DNA of 29,461 nucleotides from JBOGWP01 sp050693875 (GTDB taxonomy: Bacteria; Actinomycetota; CADDZG01; JAHWKV01; JBOGWP01): NCBI GenBank assembly GCA_050693875.1, contig JBOGWP010000081.1, forward strand, positions 1-29,461, in the 5' to 3' direction. Position 1 is the stretch's first letter, and each line of letters starts with the position of its first letter. The notes under the pieces are model-generated. The model was not told the origin of the DNA and made no database searches. It was given only the letters and a program-made list of their open reading frames with translations. The position numbers and the translations under genes are program-made. Positions 7,374-13,920 of this stretch are shown piece after piece.

Positions 7374-7409
7374 AAGCCTAAGCCCCTGTCAACCCCTCAC
7401 CCCTCACAC

Positions 7410-7742
7410 TGATCCACCACCCCCCTCGGTTCCTCTTCGCTACGAGCGCAGAGGAAATCGATGGCGCGCACGGGAAAGGGCGTCGACGTCCGAATCGCTC
7501 TCGATCTTCTCCGCCTCGGTCAGAAGGGTCTCTATGAGGTGGCCATCGTCGTGAGCGAGGACTCGGACCTGAACGAAGCCATCACCGACGTTTACGAACT
7601 TCGAGATCGGGAGCGTTGGATCGCAGTGGAAAACGCCCTACCTTGGAGCACGAACTCCCACTGCAAGTGGCTCTCAGCCCACCGAAAGCGACGAATCCAG
7701 CAAGCCACTTTCAGCAGGATCGAGGATCGCCAGATCTATTGA
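7410..7742 (+). pseudogene. NYN/LabA-like (DUF88) nuclease remnant, frameshifted and 5'-truncated
   Basis: From ATG 7461 the frame reads ARTGKGVDVRIALDLL, YEVAIVVSEDSDLNEAI, RWIAVENALPW and ends near RIEDRQIY. This is the C-terminal half of a NYN-domain (PIN-like) RNase: KGVDV, the SxDSDL acidic motif and the RWI..A.P segment are all recognisable. The preceding residues of the family (PLRY ... REKGVDV) occur in another frame at about 7425-7470 as PLRYERRGNRWRARE. Restoring one A in the GGGAAAGGG run would join them. The N-terminal strand with the first catalytic Asp is not found upstream. The gene is therefore a decayed fragment lying between the divergent DUF3800 gene and the right end of the transposon. 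Confidence 0.65.
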
Positions 7743-7777
7743 ACGCGTCAACTCACCGGAGTCAACCCTCGTTTCGC

Positions 7778-7795
7778 TCAAACTGACCCACTACC
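7778..7795 (-). repeat. Right terminal inverted repeat (18 bp)
   Basis: TCAAACTGACCCACTACC is the exact reverse complement of the left end and is followed at once by the target duplication GACGAGAC (7796-7803). Confidence 0.93.
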
Positions 7796-7803
7796 GACGA
7801 GAC

Positions 7804-7975
7804 CGACCGGGGCGGACCTCAACCTGGGCCCGGCAGGCGCCGAACGGAGTGAGGCCCTGCCGGCCTAGAGGACTGCCGGCGAAGGCTCGGCTCGCCGAGC
7901 GAGGCCCGGCAGGCAGAGCGAAGCGAGGGCCTGCCGGCATAGAGGACTGCCGGCGAAGCCGGCCCCATGCCCTTC
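7804..7975. repeat. Intergenic repeat copy 1, right part, with two imperfect 76-bp units
   Basis: This continues the repeat interrupted at 4528 and matches the window-edge copy from about 29316 on (CGACCGGGGCG, CTCAA, CTGGGCCCGGCA, GCGCCGAACGGAGTGAGG). Inside it, CCCGGCAGG recurs at 7829 and 7905, a 76-nt period. Each unit carries a CCGGCAGG...CCTGCCGG palindrome and then AGAGGACTGCCGGCGAAG. The layout is like REP/BIME repeats: palindromic, extragenic and repeated in the genome. No gene is seen from 7743 to 8010. Confidence 0.75.
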
Positions 7976-8010
7976 CAACCTGTACCGGGGAGCGAAGCGA
8001 CTTGCTAGCC

Positions 8011-8552
8011 ATGGACATCGACGAGGTCGTCGCTCATGTCGATGGGCAGCTGGGAGCAGGAGGGCGGCCGGAACGCGCCGAGGGGGAGAAGGCCTACCTG
8101 AAGAGCGAGCTGGAGCATTACGGGACTCCGGTCCCCGCCATCCGAGCGGTTGCGAAGGAGGTCGTGTCGAGCCCAACCTTGCCGCCGCATGACGAGCTGC
8201 TTGGGCTCGCCGAGGCGTTGTGGGCGGTGCCGGTGTACGAGCGCCGGTCGGCGGCCGTCGAGCTGCTGCGGCTCGGTGCCGAGCGCGTGGAACCAGACGA
8301 TCTGCAGCTCGTCGAGCGCTTCCTGCGCGAGGCTCGGACTTGGGCCCTGGTCGATCCCCTCGCCGCGTCGGTTGCAGGCAGGCTGATCGAGCCTGCCCGG
8401 CCCTGAACCCGACCCTCGATCGGTGGGCCGGCGATCCCGACTTCTGGATCCGCCGCTCGGCCCTGCTCGCGCCCCTGGTCCCGCTGCGCCGAGGGGAGGG
8501 CGACTTCGACCGCCTCTCCCGGTATGCGGACTCGATGCTCGATGAATCAGAG
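8011..8552 (+). pseudogene. DNA alkylation repair protein (AlkD-like), 5' part, split by a cassette
   Basis: AlkD-type HEAT-repeat DNA glycosylases remove alkylated purines. ATG 8011 begins MDIDEVVAHVDGQL, followed by EKAYLKSELEHYGTPVPAIR, the conserved AlkD N-terminal motif, and LAEALWAVPVYERRSAAVELL. A frameshift near 8400 (GRLIEPARP then stop) moves the protein to another frame, which continues LNPTLDRWAGDPDFWIRRSALLAPLVPLRRGEGDF and SRYADSMLDESE. At 8552 the gene is interrupted by a 723-bp insertion; the remaining family sequence (FFVRKAIGWVLRE) resumes exactly at 9276 in the same phase. The gene is therefore doubly inactivated, unless the 8400 indel is a sequencing error. Confidence 0.82.
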
Positions 8553-9275
8553 TTATGCCGAGAGGACGGAAGGAGCACCAAAACCGGAGGAGGCGCTGCG
8601 TTGGTTGACGTGATCTACTCCGTGGCGGCCAGCCTCGACGGGTTCGTTGCCCGGCCCGACGGTAGCACGGTCTGGTTGGGCCCCTACATGGCGTCCGGCG
8701 ACGACTACATGGGTCCGTTCATCGATTCCATGGGGTGCGTTGCTCGTCGGGAGCCGCACCTATGCCGAGTCCGAGCAGTCACTGGAGTGGTTCGGGAGCG
8801 GTCCCTGCAGTTCTAAGCCGGTCTACGTGTTCACGTCGCGTCAGCTGCCCATCGCCGGCCCCAACACCTTGACCGACGCCTCACCTGAGCACCTCGTCGG
8901 GCAATTGGAAGAGCGGGGCGTCGTGGCCGCCGGTCTGATGAGCGGCCCGAGCCTCCTGTCGTCGTTTCGCAGGGCCGGCCTGGTCACCGGATACTTCCTT
9001 GGCATCGTGCCGCTGGTGCTGGGGGAAGGGCTGCGACTCTTTGATTCGGCGCGTCCGATGGAGCGGCTACGGCTGTCGTCGTCCAAGGTCTGGTCGAACG
9101 GCGTTGTGCAGTTGCGCTATGAGCTGATTGACGATTGGCCGGCGGGCCTTCATGCGCCGGCGTTCCGGCATAACTCGTTGCACCCGACCGCGCGGCACGT
9201 GGCAGGTTGCGAGATGATCATCCCGAATGACGAGCCGATCAGTGTTTCCGCGCGGCGGGTGAACCGCAGAAGTCG
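8553..9275 (+). mobile_element. Integron-type gene cassette inserted in alkD (723 bp)
   Basis: The insertion begins with TTATGCCG directly after a G (8552/8553) and ends at G 9275 before TTC. This is the G^TT geometry of integron-integrase recombination. Removing it joins GATGAATCAGAG to TTCTTCGTGCGC in frame and yields DESEFFVRKAIGW, the AlkD family consensus. The cassette holds one gene with its own Shine-Dalgarno (GGAGGAGG, 8586-8593) and a 3' attC-like hairpin whose first box CGGCATAAC complements the cassette's first bases. No integrase gene is in the window, so this looks like integration at a secondary, non-attI site. Confidence 0.78.
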
Positions 9276-9384
9276 TTCTTCGTGCGCAAGGCGATCGGCT
9301 GGGTGCTTCGCGAGACCGCGCGGAAGCGTCCGGAGCTCGTCTTCGAGTGGCTCCTGCCCCGGGCCTCGCGTGCGTCGGGGGTGA
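8601..9384 (+). pseudogene. Dihydrofolate reductase-family (RibD C-terminal-like) cassette gene, frameshifted
   Basis: TTG 8601, 7 nt after GGAGGAGG, starts VDVIYSVAASLDGFVARPDGS, the typical N-terminus of the RibD_C/dihydrofolate-reductase family. One extra G near 8735 (TCCATGGGGTGCG) breaks the frame. The rest continues in another frame as GALLVGSRTYAES, KPVYVFTSRQLP, and FRRAGLVTGYFLGIVPLVLGEGLRLF, ending with SNGVVQLRYEL near 9130. Homology stops there. The frame then runs without a stop through the attC (HNSLHPTARHVAG) and into alkD sequence to 9384, so no native stop remains inside the cassette. Members of this family reduce pyrimidine or pterin substrates with NADPH; the specific substrate is unknown. 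Confidence 0.72.
9166..9275 (+). other. attC recombination site of the cassette
   Basis: The left arm is CGGCATAAC (9166-9174), then TC, then GTTGCACCCGACCGCGCGG (9177-9195). The right arm is CCGCGCGGCGGGTGAAC (9248-9264), then a 10-nt spacer and G 9275. The inner stem pairs GTT/AAC, CACCCG/CGGGTG and CCGCGCGG/CCGCGCGG with two unpaired bases on one side only (G 9180 and A 9187). Such one-sided extrahelical bases are what integron integrases use to recognise folded attC. The outer box pairs with the cassette start GTTATGCCG once circularised. The spacers are unequal (2 and 10 nt), which is atypical. Confidence 0.7.
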
Positions 9385-9491
9385 CGGTCCGAGAGGCGGT
9401 GAAGCCCCTGTCGCAGGGGCGACGAGATGCCGTGCTCGCCGCCCGCCGCGCCCCCCGAGCGCCCGAAAGGCCGGGCGTAGAGTCGACGCGG
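9276..9491 (+). pseudogene. DNA alkylation repair protein (AlkD-like), 3' part
   Basis: The sequence FFVRKAIGWVLRETARKRPELVFEWLLPRASRASGVTVREAVKPL is the C-terminal end of the AlkD-type protein that begins at 8011. It is in the same phase as the segment before the cassette. The frame has no stop of its own: it runs through AARRAPRAPERPGVESTR directly into the start of the next pseudogene at 9492, so the original stop has been lost, probably by an indel after 9430. It can no longer be made as a functional enzyme. Confidence 0.78.
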
Positions 9492-10242
9492 ATGGCCGAG
9501 CCTCTCTTCAACGGCGTCGGCGTTGCGCTCGTGACCCTGTTCCGCGACGACGGCACCCTCGACGCCGCAGCCACCGCCGCTCACGCCGCCTGTCTCGTCG
9601 ACCTCGGGGTCAGTGCGGTGGTCGTGGCCGGGACGACCGGGGGGCGGCCGCCCTGGATGCCTCCGAGCGCGCCGAGGTGCTCGCCGCGGTCCGTGACGCC
9701 GTTCCCTTTCAGCGGCGTTCCTGTGATCGCCGGAACGGCGCGGCGTCGGGCCGGCAGGCCGCCGCGTTCACCCAGGCCCCCGCGCCGGAGGTGCCGACGC
9801 CGTGCTTGTACTGTCGCCTCCGGGCAGCACCGATGTCCGCCCGTATTACGAGACCGTCGCTCGTGCCGCGGGCGATCTTCACTTCCCCGCCTTCTCGCCG
9901 CCGGTTATCCCGTCCAGACGTTGCGCGAGATTCCGGTCGGCGGCTGCAAGGATTCCAGCGCCGACCCGGATCGGATGCCCGAGACGCTATGTTTGGGAAG
10001 GGCCGCTCTTTCTCGGATCCTCGTGCCTCCTGTCGCTTGCAGGCCCCTTGGGTTGCGCCGGGGCGATCCTGGCCCTCGCAAACGCCGAGCCGGAGCGCTG
10101 TGCGGCCGCCTTTGCCGGTGACGCGAGCGCGCAGCGAGCCATCGCCGGGCCCCATCGCCGCGGGCTGACGCGCTTTCCGACGGGCATCAAACAGCTCACG
10201 GCCGAGCGCTTCGGAACCAGCGTGGCGACCCGGATGGGCTGA
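9492..10242 (+). pseudogene. DapA/N-acetylneuraminate-lyase family aldolase, multiple frameshifts
   Basis: Pieces of one dihydrodipicolinate-synthase-like protein appear in order across all three frames. They are MAEPLFNGVGVALVTLFRDDGTL and VVVAGTTG (from 9492), ALDASERAEVLAAVRDAVP, FSGVPVIAGTA, GRQAAAFTQ, LSPPGSTDVRPYYETVARAAGDL, VQTLREIPVGGCKDSSADPDR (with the Schiff-base Lys), and GPLFLGSSCLLSLAGPLGCAGAILALANAEPE to the stop at 10242. At least five or six indels are needed to rebuild it. That is far more than in any other gene here, so decay rather than sequencing error is likely. It ends 2 nt before the convergent ligase gene. Confidence 0.82.
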
Positions 10243-10244
10243 GC

Positions 10245-10997
10245 TCAGTGGGGGATGCGGTGGTCGGCCTCGAGCCTCTCGGCCAGGGCAGTCGTCTCCT
10301 GATCGATCGCGCTCTCCTCGATCTCGAAACGCGCCGCGAACTCTGCCCGGATTGCATCGAAGACGTCCTCCCACTCGACCGCGACCTCGTCGGCAATCGC
10401 TCCGGTGGTGGCGGGGTCCCACTCGACCCGGAGCGCAGCGTAAACCGGATCGAGCACGCGGCGTATCCGGTTCGCACCGGTGACGACCACGACGCCTCCG
10501 AGATGGGCGGCCCCGGCGACGAGCCGCTGCCCGATGCCGGCCAGCTTTCTCAACCCTCCAATGTTGACGCTGTGGTCGCCCGGGCAGTACTCGCCGGGGA
10601 CTTCACCGACGCGGGCATCGACGCCGAGCGTGCGGAGCGCCGATGCGACGAGGTCCGACGTCTCTTCGAACCGGGCAACGGTGCGCGAGGTGGGATCGGA
10701 GTCGGGGATGGCTCGCGCCAGCGCCACCGTCCCCTCGTGGAAGACGGCCGCCCGGCCCCCGGCGAGGCGCAGAACGGCATCGAAGCCCTGGGCGCGCGCC
10801 GCCCGCACGGCGTCCGCGAATCCGTCGGCGGCGCGGTCCCGCCCACCGAACGCCACGATCGCGTCCGGGCGGTAGAGACGGAGCATCTCCGGCAGCTCTC
10901 CCGCCGCCGCCCGGAGGAGGAGTGCCCGAGAGATCGCGGTGTCGAAGGATGCCCGTGCCGGGAAGGCGTCCCGGAGGAGGCAGATGCGACGGCTCAT
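10245..10997 (-). CDS. Lipoate/biotin protein ligase-like (LplA family)
   Basis: This 250-aa protein belongs to the biotin/lipoate A/B ligase fold, which attaches lipoate, octanoate or biotin to a carrier lysine. Near residue 78 it has RLAGGRAAVFHEGTVALA, equivalent to the RxGGGxxVxHxxG lipoyl-pocket motif. Around residues 135-157 it has CPGDHSVNIGGLRKLAGIGQ, whose lysine corresponds to the catalytic Lys of LplA/LipM. The C-terminal helix is acidic. ATG 10997 begins MSRRICLLRDAFP; no strong Shine-Dalgarno is seen. It lies 157 nt downstream of the cupredoxin gene on the same strand, and that gap shows nothing notable. Whether lipoate, octanoate or biotin is the substrate cannot be told from the sequence. 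Confidence 0.82.
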   Translation of the reverse strand: MSRRICLLRDAFPARASFDTAISRALLLRAAAGELPEMLRLYRPDAIVAFGGRDRAADGFADAVRAARAQGFDAVLRLAGGRAAVFHEGTVALARAIPDSDPTSRTVARFEETSDLVASALRTLGVDARVGEVPGEYCPGDHSVNIGGLRKLAGIGQRLVAGAAHLGGVVVVTGANRIRRVLDPVYAALRVEWDPATTGAIADEVAVEWEDVFDAIRAEFAARFEIEESAIDQETTALAERLEADHRIPH

Positions 10998-11154
10998 CGG
11001 CCGTAGCCTACGAGGGCGCCCCGCCAGGTCCGCCGGGCTCCCGCTTGGAGGTCGCTTGCACGAAGAGAGCGCGCCCAGGGAGTCTTCTTGCGATGAGCGC
11101 CATATCCGGCGCTGGATGCGAAAAGGTGGTCCCCGCCGGCGAACGTCGAGCTCG

Positions 11155-12357
11155 CTACCGGCGGACGATGAGGGTCCCGACCATGGGCGGGTGGATCAGG
11201 CAGGCGAACGAATAGCGTCCGGGGCGGGAGACCCTCAGGCTGTACCTCGAGATCGGCTCCGAGCCGATCAGCCCGGACGAGAAGAAGCCCTCGCCGTTCC
11301 ACTTGCCGCCGTCGATCTCGACCGGACCCGACGTGAAGTCGACGGGCGGGGGCCGCGGGGAGCCGCCAGCGGGCGGGTCGATCTTCGGGTTCCGCACCAC
11401 CCTGCCGCCGCCATCGACGAGGTAGATCGGGAGATAGCGCGGGACGTTGAACGAGATCGTGTGGGCGCCGACGATCGTCCACGTGATCGTCTCGTTCGCC
11501 CGGACGCTGAGCGTCCGCGGGACGAACTCGTTGACCGCGACCGTGTATTCCTCTCCGCTGTGGTACCCGGCGACCGGGAGGGGCAGCTCGAGGCCCGCGG
11601 TGCGGGCCTGGCCGCTCCTGGCCTGTCGATAGGCCCGGCGCAGCGGCGCGGCAAGCTTCTTGATCTCGGCCCGCGCCTGCTCGTTGAGCTCTGATTGCGG
11701 CGGGATCGGGGTTCCCGGCGGCCGCACCTCGATCCGCCCGCGCATGAAGGGAAAGTGCAGCAGGCAGAAGTATTGGTAGGTGCCGGGGGCGATGTCGGGG
11801 GACAACCGGACGCGATAGGTGTTGCCCTGTGGGCCGCGGAAGGGGATGAAGCCGCTCGAGTGGTAGCTCTGCCGGCCGTCGAACGCCGGCGGGCGGCGGG
11901 CGCTCTCGGGGCAGGGAGTGTCGGGATCCTCCGGGGGCGTCCCCTCCGAGAGGAAGCAGGGCTGCGCCCCGTTCTGCGCGACCTTCCCCGAGTAGACGTC
12001 GAATGTCGGCAGCCCCCGGGTCGCCTCCGCAAACTCCCGCTCGGCCTGCTCGAGCAGTTCCGGCGGACCTGTCTCGACCCCCTCGTACTTTTCGAAGAGG
12101 GCGTCGACCTTGGGCAGGGCCTCGTCCACGAGGCGGCCCAGCGTCACGGTGTGGGGCTCTCCGGTCCACTCCTGTCGGAACGCCACCGCATCTCCCGGAT
12201 GCAGCGCGACGGATGAGGGGAAGAAGCGCCAGAAATAGCTGGCGAACTCGTCCTCGCGGTAGTCGACGCGGACGGTCCGCTCCTGAATGCGATTCCCCCC
12301 GGCGCATCCCCCCGCCACGAGCGCCATTCCGGCAAGGAGCGCAAGCAACCTCGTCAT
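11155..12357 (-). CDS. Lipoprotein with two cupredoxin (type-1 copper) domains
   Basis: The 400-aa protein starts with a lipoprotein signal (MTRLLALLAGMALVAGGC; predicted lipidated Cys 18), so it should be anchored outside the membrane. Two plastocyanin-like domains follow, each with a full His-Cys-His-Met ligand set. Domain 1 has H69 (EPHTVTLG) and C198, H201, M205 (YFCLLHFPFM). Domain 2 has H299 (GAHTISF) and C386, H389, M392 (FACLIHPPM). A helical, proline-rich linker (about 210-265) joins them, and a long insert with two extra cysteines (C134, C149) interrupts domain 1. It is likely an electron-transfer or copper-storage protein; no redox partner is encoded nearby. It is divergent from rpsA. 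Confidence 0.85.
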   Translation of the reverse strand: MTRLLALLAGMALVAGGCAGGNRIQERTVRVDYREDEFASYFWRFFPSSVALHPGDAVAFRQEWTGEPHTVTLGRLVDEALPKVDALFEKYEGVETGPPELLEQAEREFAEATRGLPTFDVYSGKVAQNGAQPCFLSEGTPPEDPDTPCPESARRPPAFDGRQSYHSSGFIPFRGPQGNTYRVRLSPDIAPGTYQYFCLLHFPFMRGRIEVRPPGTPIPPQSELNEQARAEIKKLAAPLRRAYRQARSGQARTAGLELPLPVAGYHSGEEYTVAVNEFVPRTLSVRANETITWTIVGAHTISFNVPRYLPIYLVDGGGRVVRNPKIDPPAGGSPRPPPVDFTSGPVEIDGGKWNGEGFFSSGLIGSEPISRYSLRVSRPGRYSFACLIHPPMVGTLIVRR

Positions 12358-12426
12358 CGCGGGGCCACCCTATGCGGTCGAGGGGTCTTCCGCCACCGTC
12401 TCTCGGGGGGGCGTGTTTGGCCATGC

Positions 12427-12432
12427 TAGACT
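12427..12432 (+). promoter_or_regulatory. Putative extended -10 for rpsA
   Basis: TGCTAGACT provides TAGACT with an upstream TG, 81 nt before the rpsA start. No good -35 is visible. The predicted leader contains a perfect CTCGCG-AG-CGCGAG inverted repeat (12454-12467) ahead of the Shine-Dalgarno. Confidence 0.35.
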
Positions 12433-12513
12433 CGACGCGCCCTTGTTGCGTTCCTCGCGAGCGCGAGAAGGAGTCTCTTGCCCGACACTTTCGGGCGCGA
12501 AGGAGCTTCATTC

Positions 12514-13884
12514 ATGGCCATCCAGGATTACGAGTCAACTGCCGCTGCTCGCGGCTCGCGGTCCGAGTCAGGCATCACCGCCAACGATGTCGGAACCACC
12601 CATGAGGAGCTGATGGCGGCGATCGACGCCACCATCCGCCCCTTCGGCGACGGTGACCTCGTCACCGGCACGATCGTCAAGATCGACAAGGAAGAGGTGC
12701 TGGTCGACATCGGCTACAAGTCGGAGGGCGTCATCCCGGCCCACGAGCTGTCGATCAAGCACGACATCGACCCGTCAGAGGTCGTCTCGCTCGGCGAGAC
12801 GATCGAGGCCCTTGTCCTCCAGAAGGAGGACAAGGAGGGGCGGCTGATCCTTTCCAAGAAGCGCGCCCAGTACGAACGGGCCTGGGGGCGCATCGAGGAG
12901 ATCAAGCGGGCCGGCGGCGTGGTCCACGGACGCGTGATCGAGGTCGTCAAGGGTGGTCTCATAGTCGACATCGGGCTGCGCGGCTTCCTGCCGGCTTCCC
13001 TGGTGGAGCTGCGCCGCGTCCGCGACCTCCAGCCGTACGTCGGCAAGGAGCTCGAGTGCAAGATCATCGAGCTCGACAAGAACCGCAACAACGTGGTGCT
13101 CTCCCGCCGGGCCTACCTCGAGGAGGCCCATTCGGAGCAGCGCAAGGAGTTCCTCCAGAACCTGAAGTCCGGGGAGACTCGACGCGGCTCCGTCTCGTCG
13201 ATCGTCAACTTCGGAGCCTTCGTCGACCTGGGCGGCGTCGACGGCCTCGTCCACGTCTCGGAGCTCTCCTGGCGGCATGTCGAGCATCCCAGCGAGGTGG
13301 TCCAGGTCGGGCAGGACATCGAGGTGCAGGTGCTCGACGTCGACCTCGACCGGGAGCGCGTCTCGTTGTCGCTCAAGAACACCCAGGAAGACCCGTGGAC
13401 CGCGTTTGCGCGCCAGCACCACGCCGGGGAGATCGTGAAGGGCACGATCACCAAGCTCGTTCCCTTCGGCGCCTTCGTGAAGGTTGCGGAAGGCATCGAG
13501 GGGCTGGTGCACATCTCGGAGCTGTCCGACCGTCACGTGGAGCTTCCCGAGCAGGTCGTCTCGCTCGGTCAGGAGGTGCCGGTCAAGGTCATCGACATCG
13601 ACCTCGATCGCCGGCGGGTGAGCCTGTCGCGCAAGCAGGCGATGCAGGCCGAGGCCGGGGCCGTCGAGCTGGAGCTCGAGCGGGAGGAGGCCGCGATGCC
13701 CGAAGCCGAGGCAGCCCCCGCTCCAGAGGTCACGACCGAGGAGGTCGCCCCCGAGGAGCATGCGCCCGGGCACGTTCCGGTCTCCGACGAGGAGATCGGC
13801 GGCGAGCTGCTCGAGCGGATCCCGCAGCCCGAGGAGTCGCTCGAGTCGATCGTCCAGGAGATGAAGAGAGAGCGGGACCGCTAG
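12514..13884 (+). CDS. rpsA: 30S ribosomal protein S1, four S1 domains
   Basis: S1 binds mRNA and helps load it on the 30S subunit. The 456-aa protein has four OB-fold S1 repeats starting near residues 45 (GDLVTGTIVKIDKEEVLVDIG), 132 (VVHGRVIEVVKGGLIVDIG), 218 (TRRGSVSSIVNFGAFVDLGG) and 303 (IVKGTITKLVPFGAFVKVAEG). The last two have the strong RNA-binding FGAFV motif. An acidic tail of about 70 residues ends RERDR. The four-domain form is usual in Actinobacteria; the E. coli protein has six. ATG 12514 is chosen because AGGAG (12501-12505) precedes it at 8 nt. coaE follows, the order found in many actinobacterial genomes. Confidence 0.95.
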   Translation: MAIQDYESTAAARGSRSESGITANDVGTTHEELMAAIDATIRPFGDGDLVTGTIVKIDKEEVLVDIGYKSEGVIPAHELSIKHDIDPSEVVSLGETIEALVLQKEDKEGRLILSKKRAQYERAWGRIEEIKRAGGVVHGRVIEVVKGGLIVDIGLRGFLPASLVELRRVRDLQPYVGKELECKIIELDKNRNNVVLSRRAYLEEAHSEQRKEFLQNLKSGETRRGSVSSIVNFGAFVDLGGVDGLVHVSELSWRHVEHPSEVVQVGQDIEVQVLDVDLDRERVSLSLKNTQEDPWTAFARQHHAGEIVKGTITKLVPFGAFVKVAEGIEGLVHISELSDRHVELPEQVVSLGQEVPVKVIDIDLDRRRVSLSRKQAMQAEAGAVELELEREEAAMPEAEAAPAPEVTTEEVAPEEHAPGHVPVSDEEIGGELLERIPQPEESLESIVQEMKRERDR

Positions 13885-13920
13885 CCCGCGCCGCGCGCAT
13901 CGCGGCGCCGGCATCTGTGG

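Larger units (their letters stand above)
4529..7795. mobile_element. IS1-family transposon carrying passenger genes (3267 bp)
   Basis: Both ends carry a perfect 18-bp inverted repeat, GGTAGTGGGTCAGTTTGA, at 4529-4546 and its complement at 7778-7795. The flanks are an 8-bp direct repeat GACGAGAC (4521-4528 and 7796-7803), the size of target duplication typical for IS1-family elements. The uninterrupted repeat copy at the right window edge (29308-29315 covers the same octamer) acts as an empty-site reference. Ordinary single-ORF IS1 elements are about 0.9-1.1 kb. This one is three times longer and holds a transposase, a tRNA gene, three further intact reading frames and a nuclease remnant. Its GC content is visibly lower than the surrounding genes. 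Confidence 0.93.

Noticed and set aside
7318..7554. Plus-strand frame from 7318 as a gene
   Set aside because: Only its middle (PLRYERRGNRWRARE) resembles the NYN family, and it is a piece of the frameshifted remnant; the rest is antisense to DUF3800 or out of frame.
7827..7975. CRISPR-like spaced repeats
   Set aside because: Only two imperfect 76-bp units with palindromes and no uniform spacers; the second copy near 29.3 kb shows it is a dispersed extragenic repeat.
12287..12613. Plus-strand frame upstream of and overlapping rpsA
   Set aside because: It runs across the divergent promoter region and rpsA start in another phase with no recognisable protein content.
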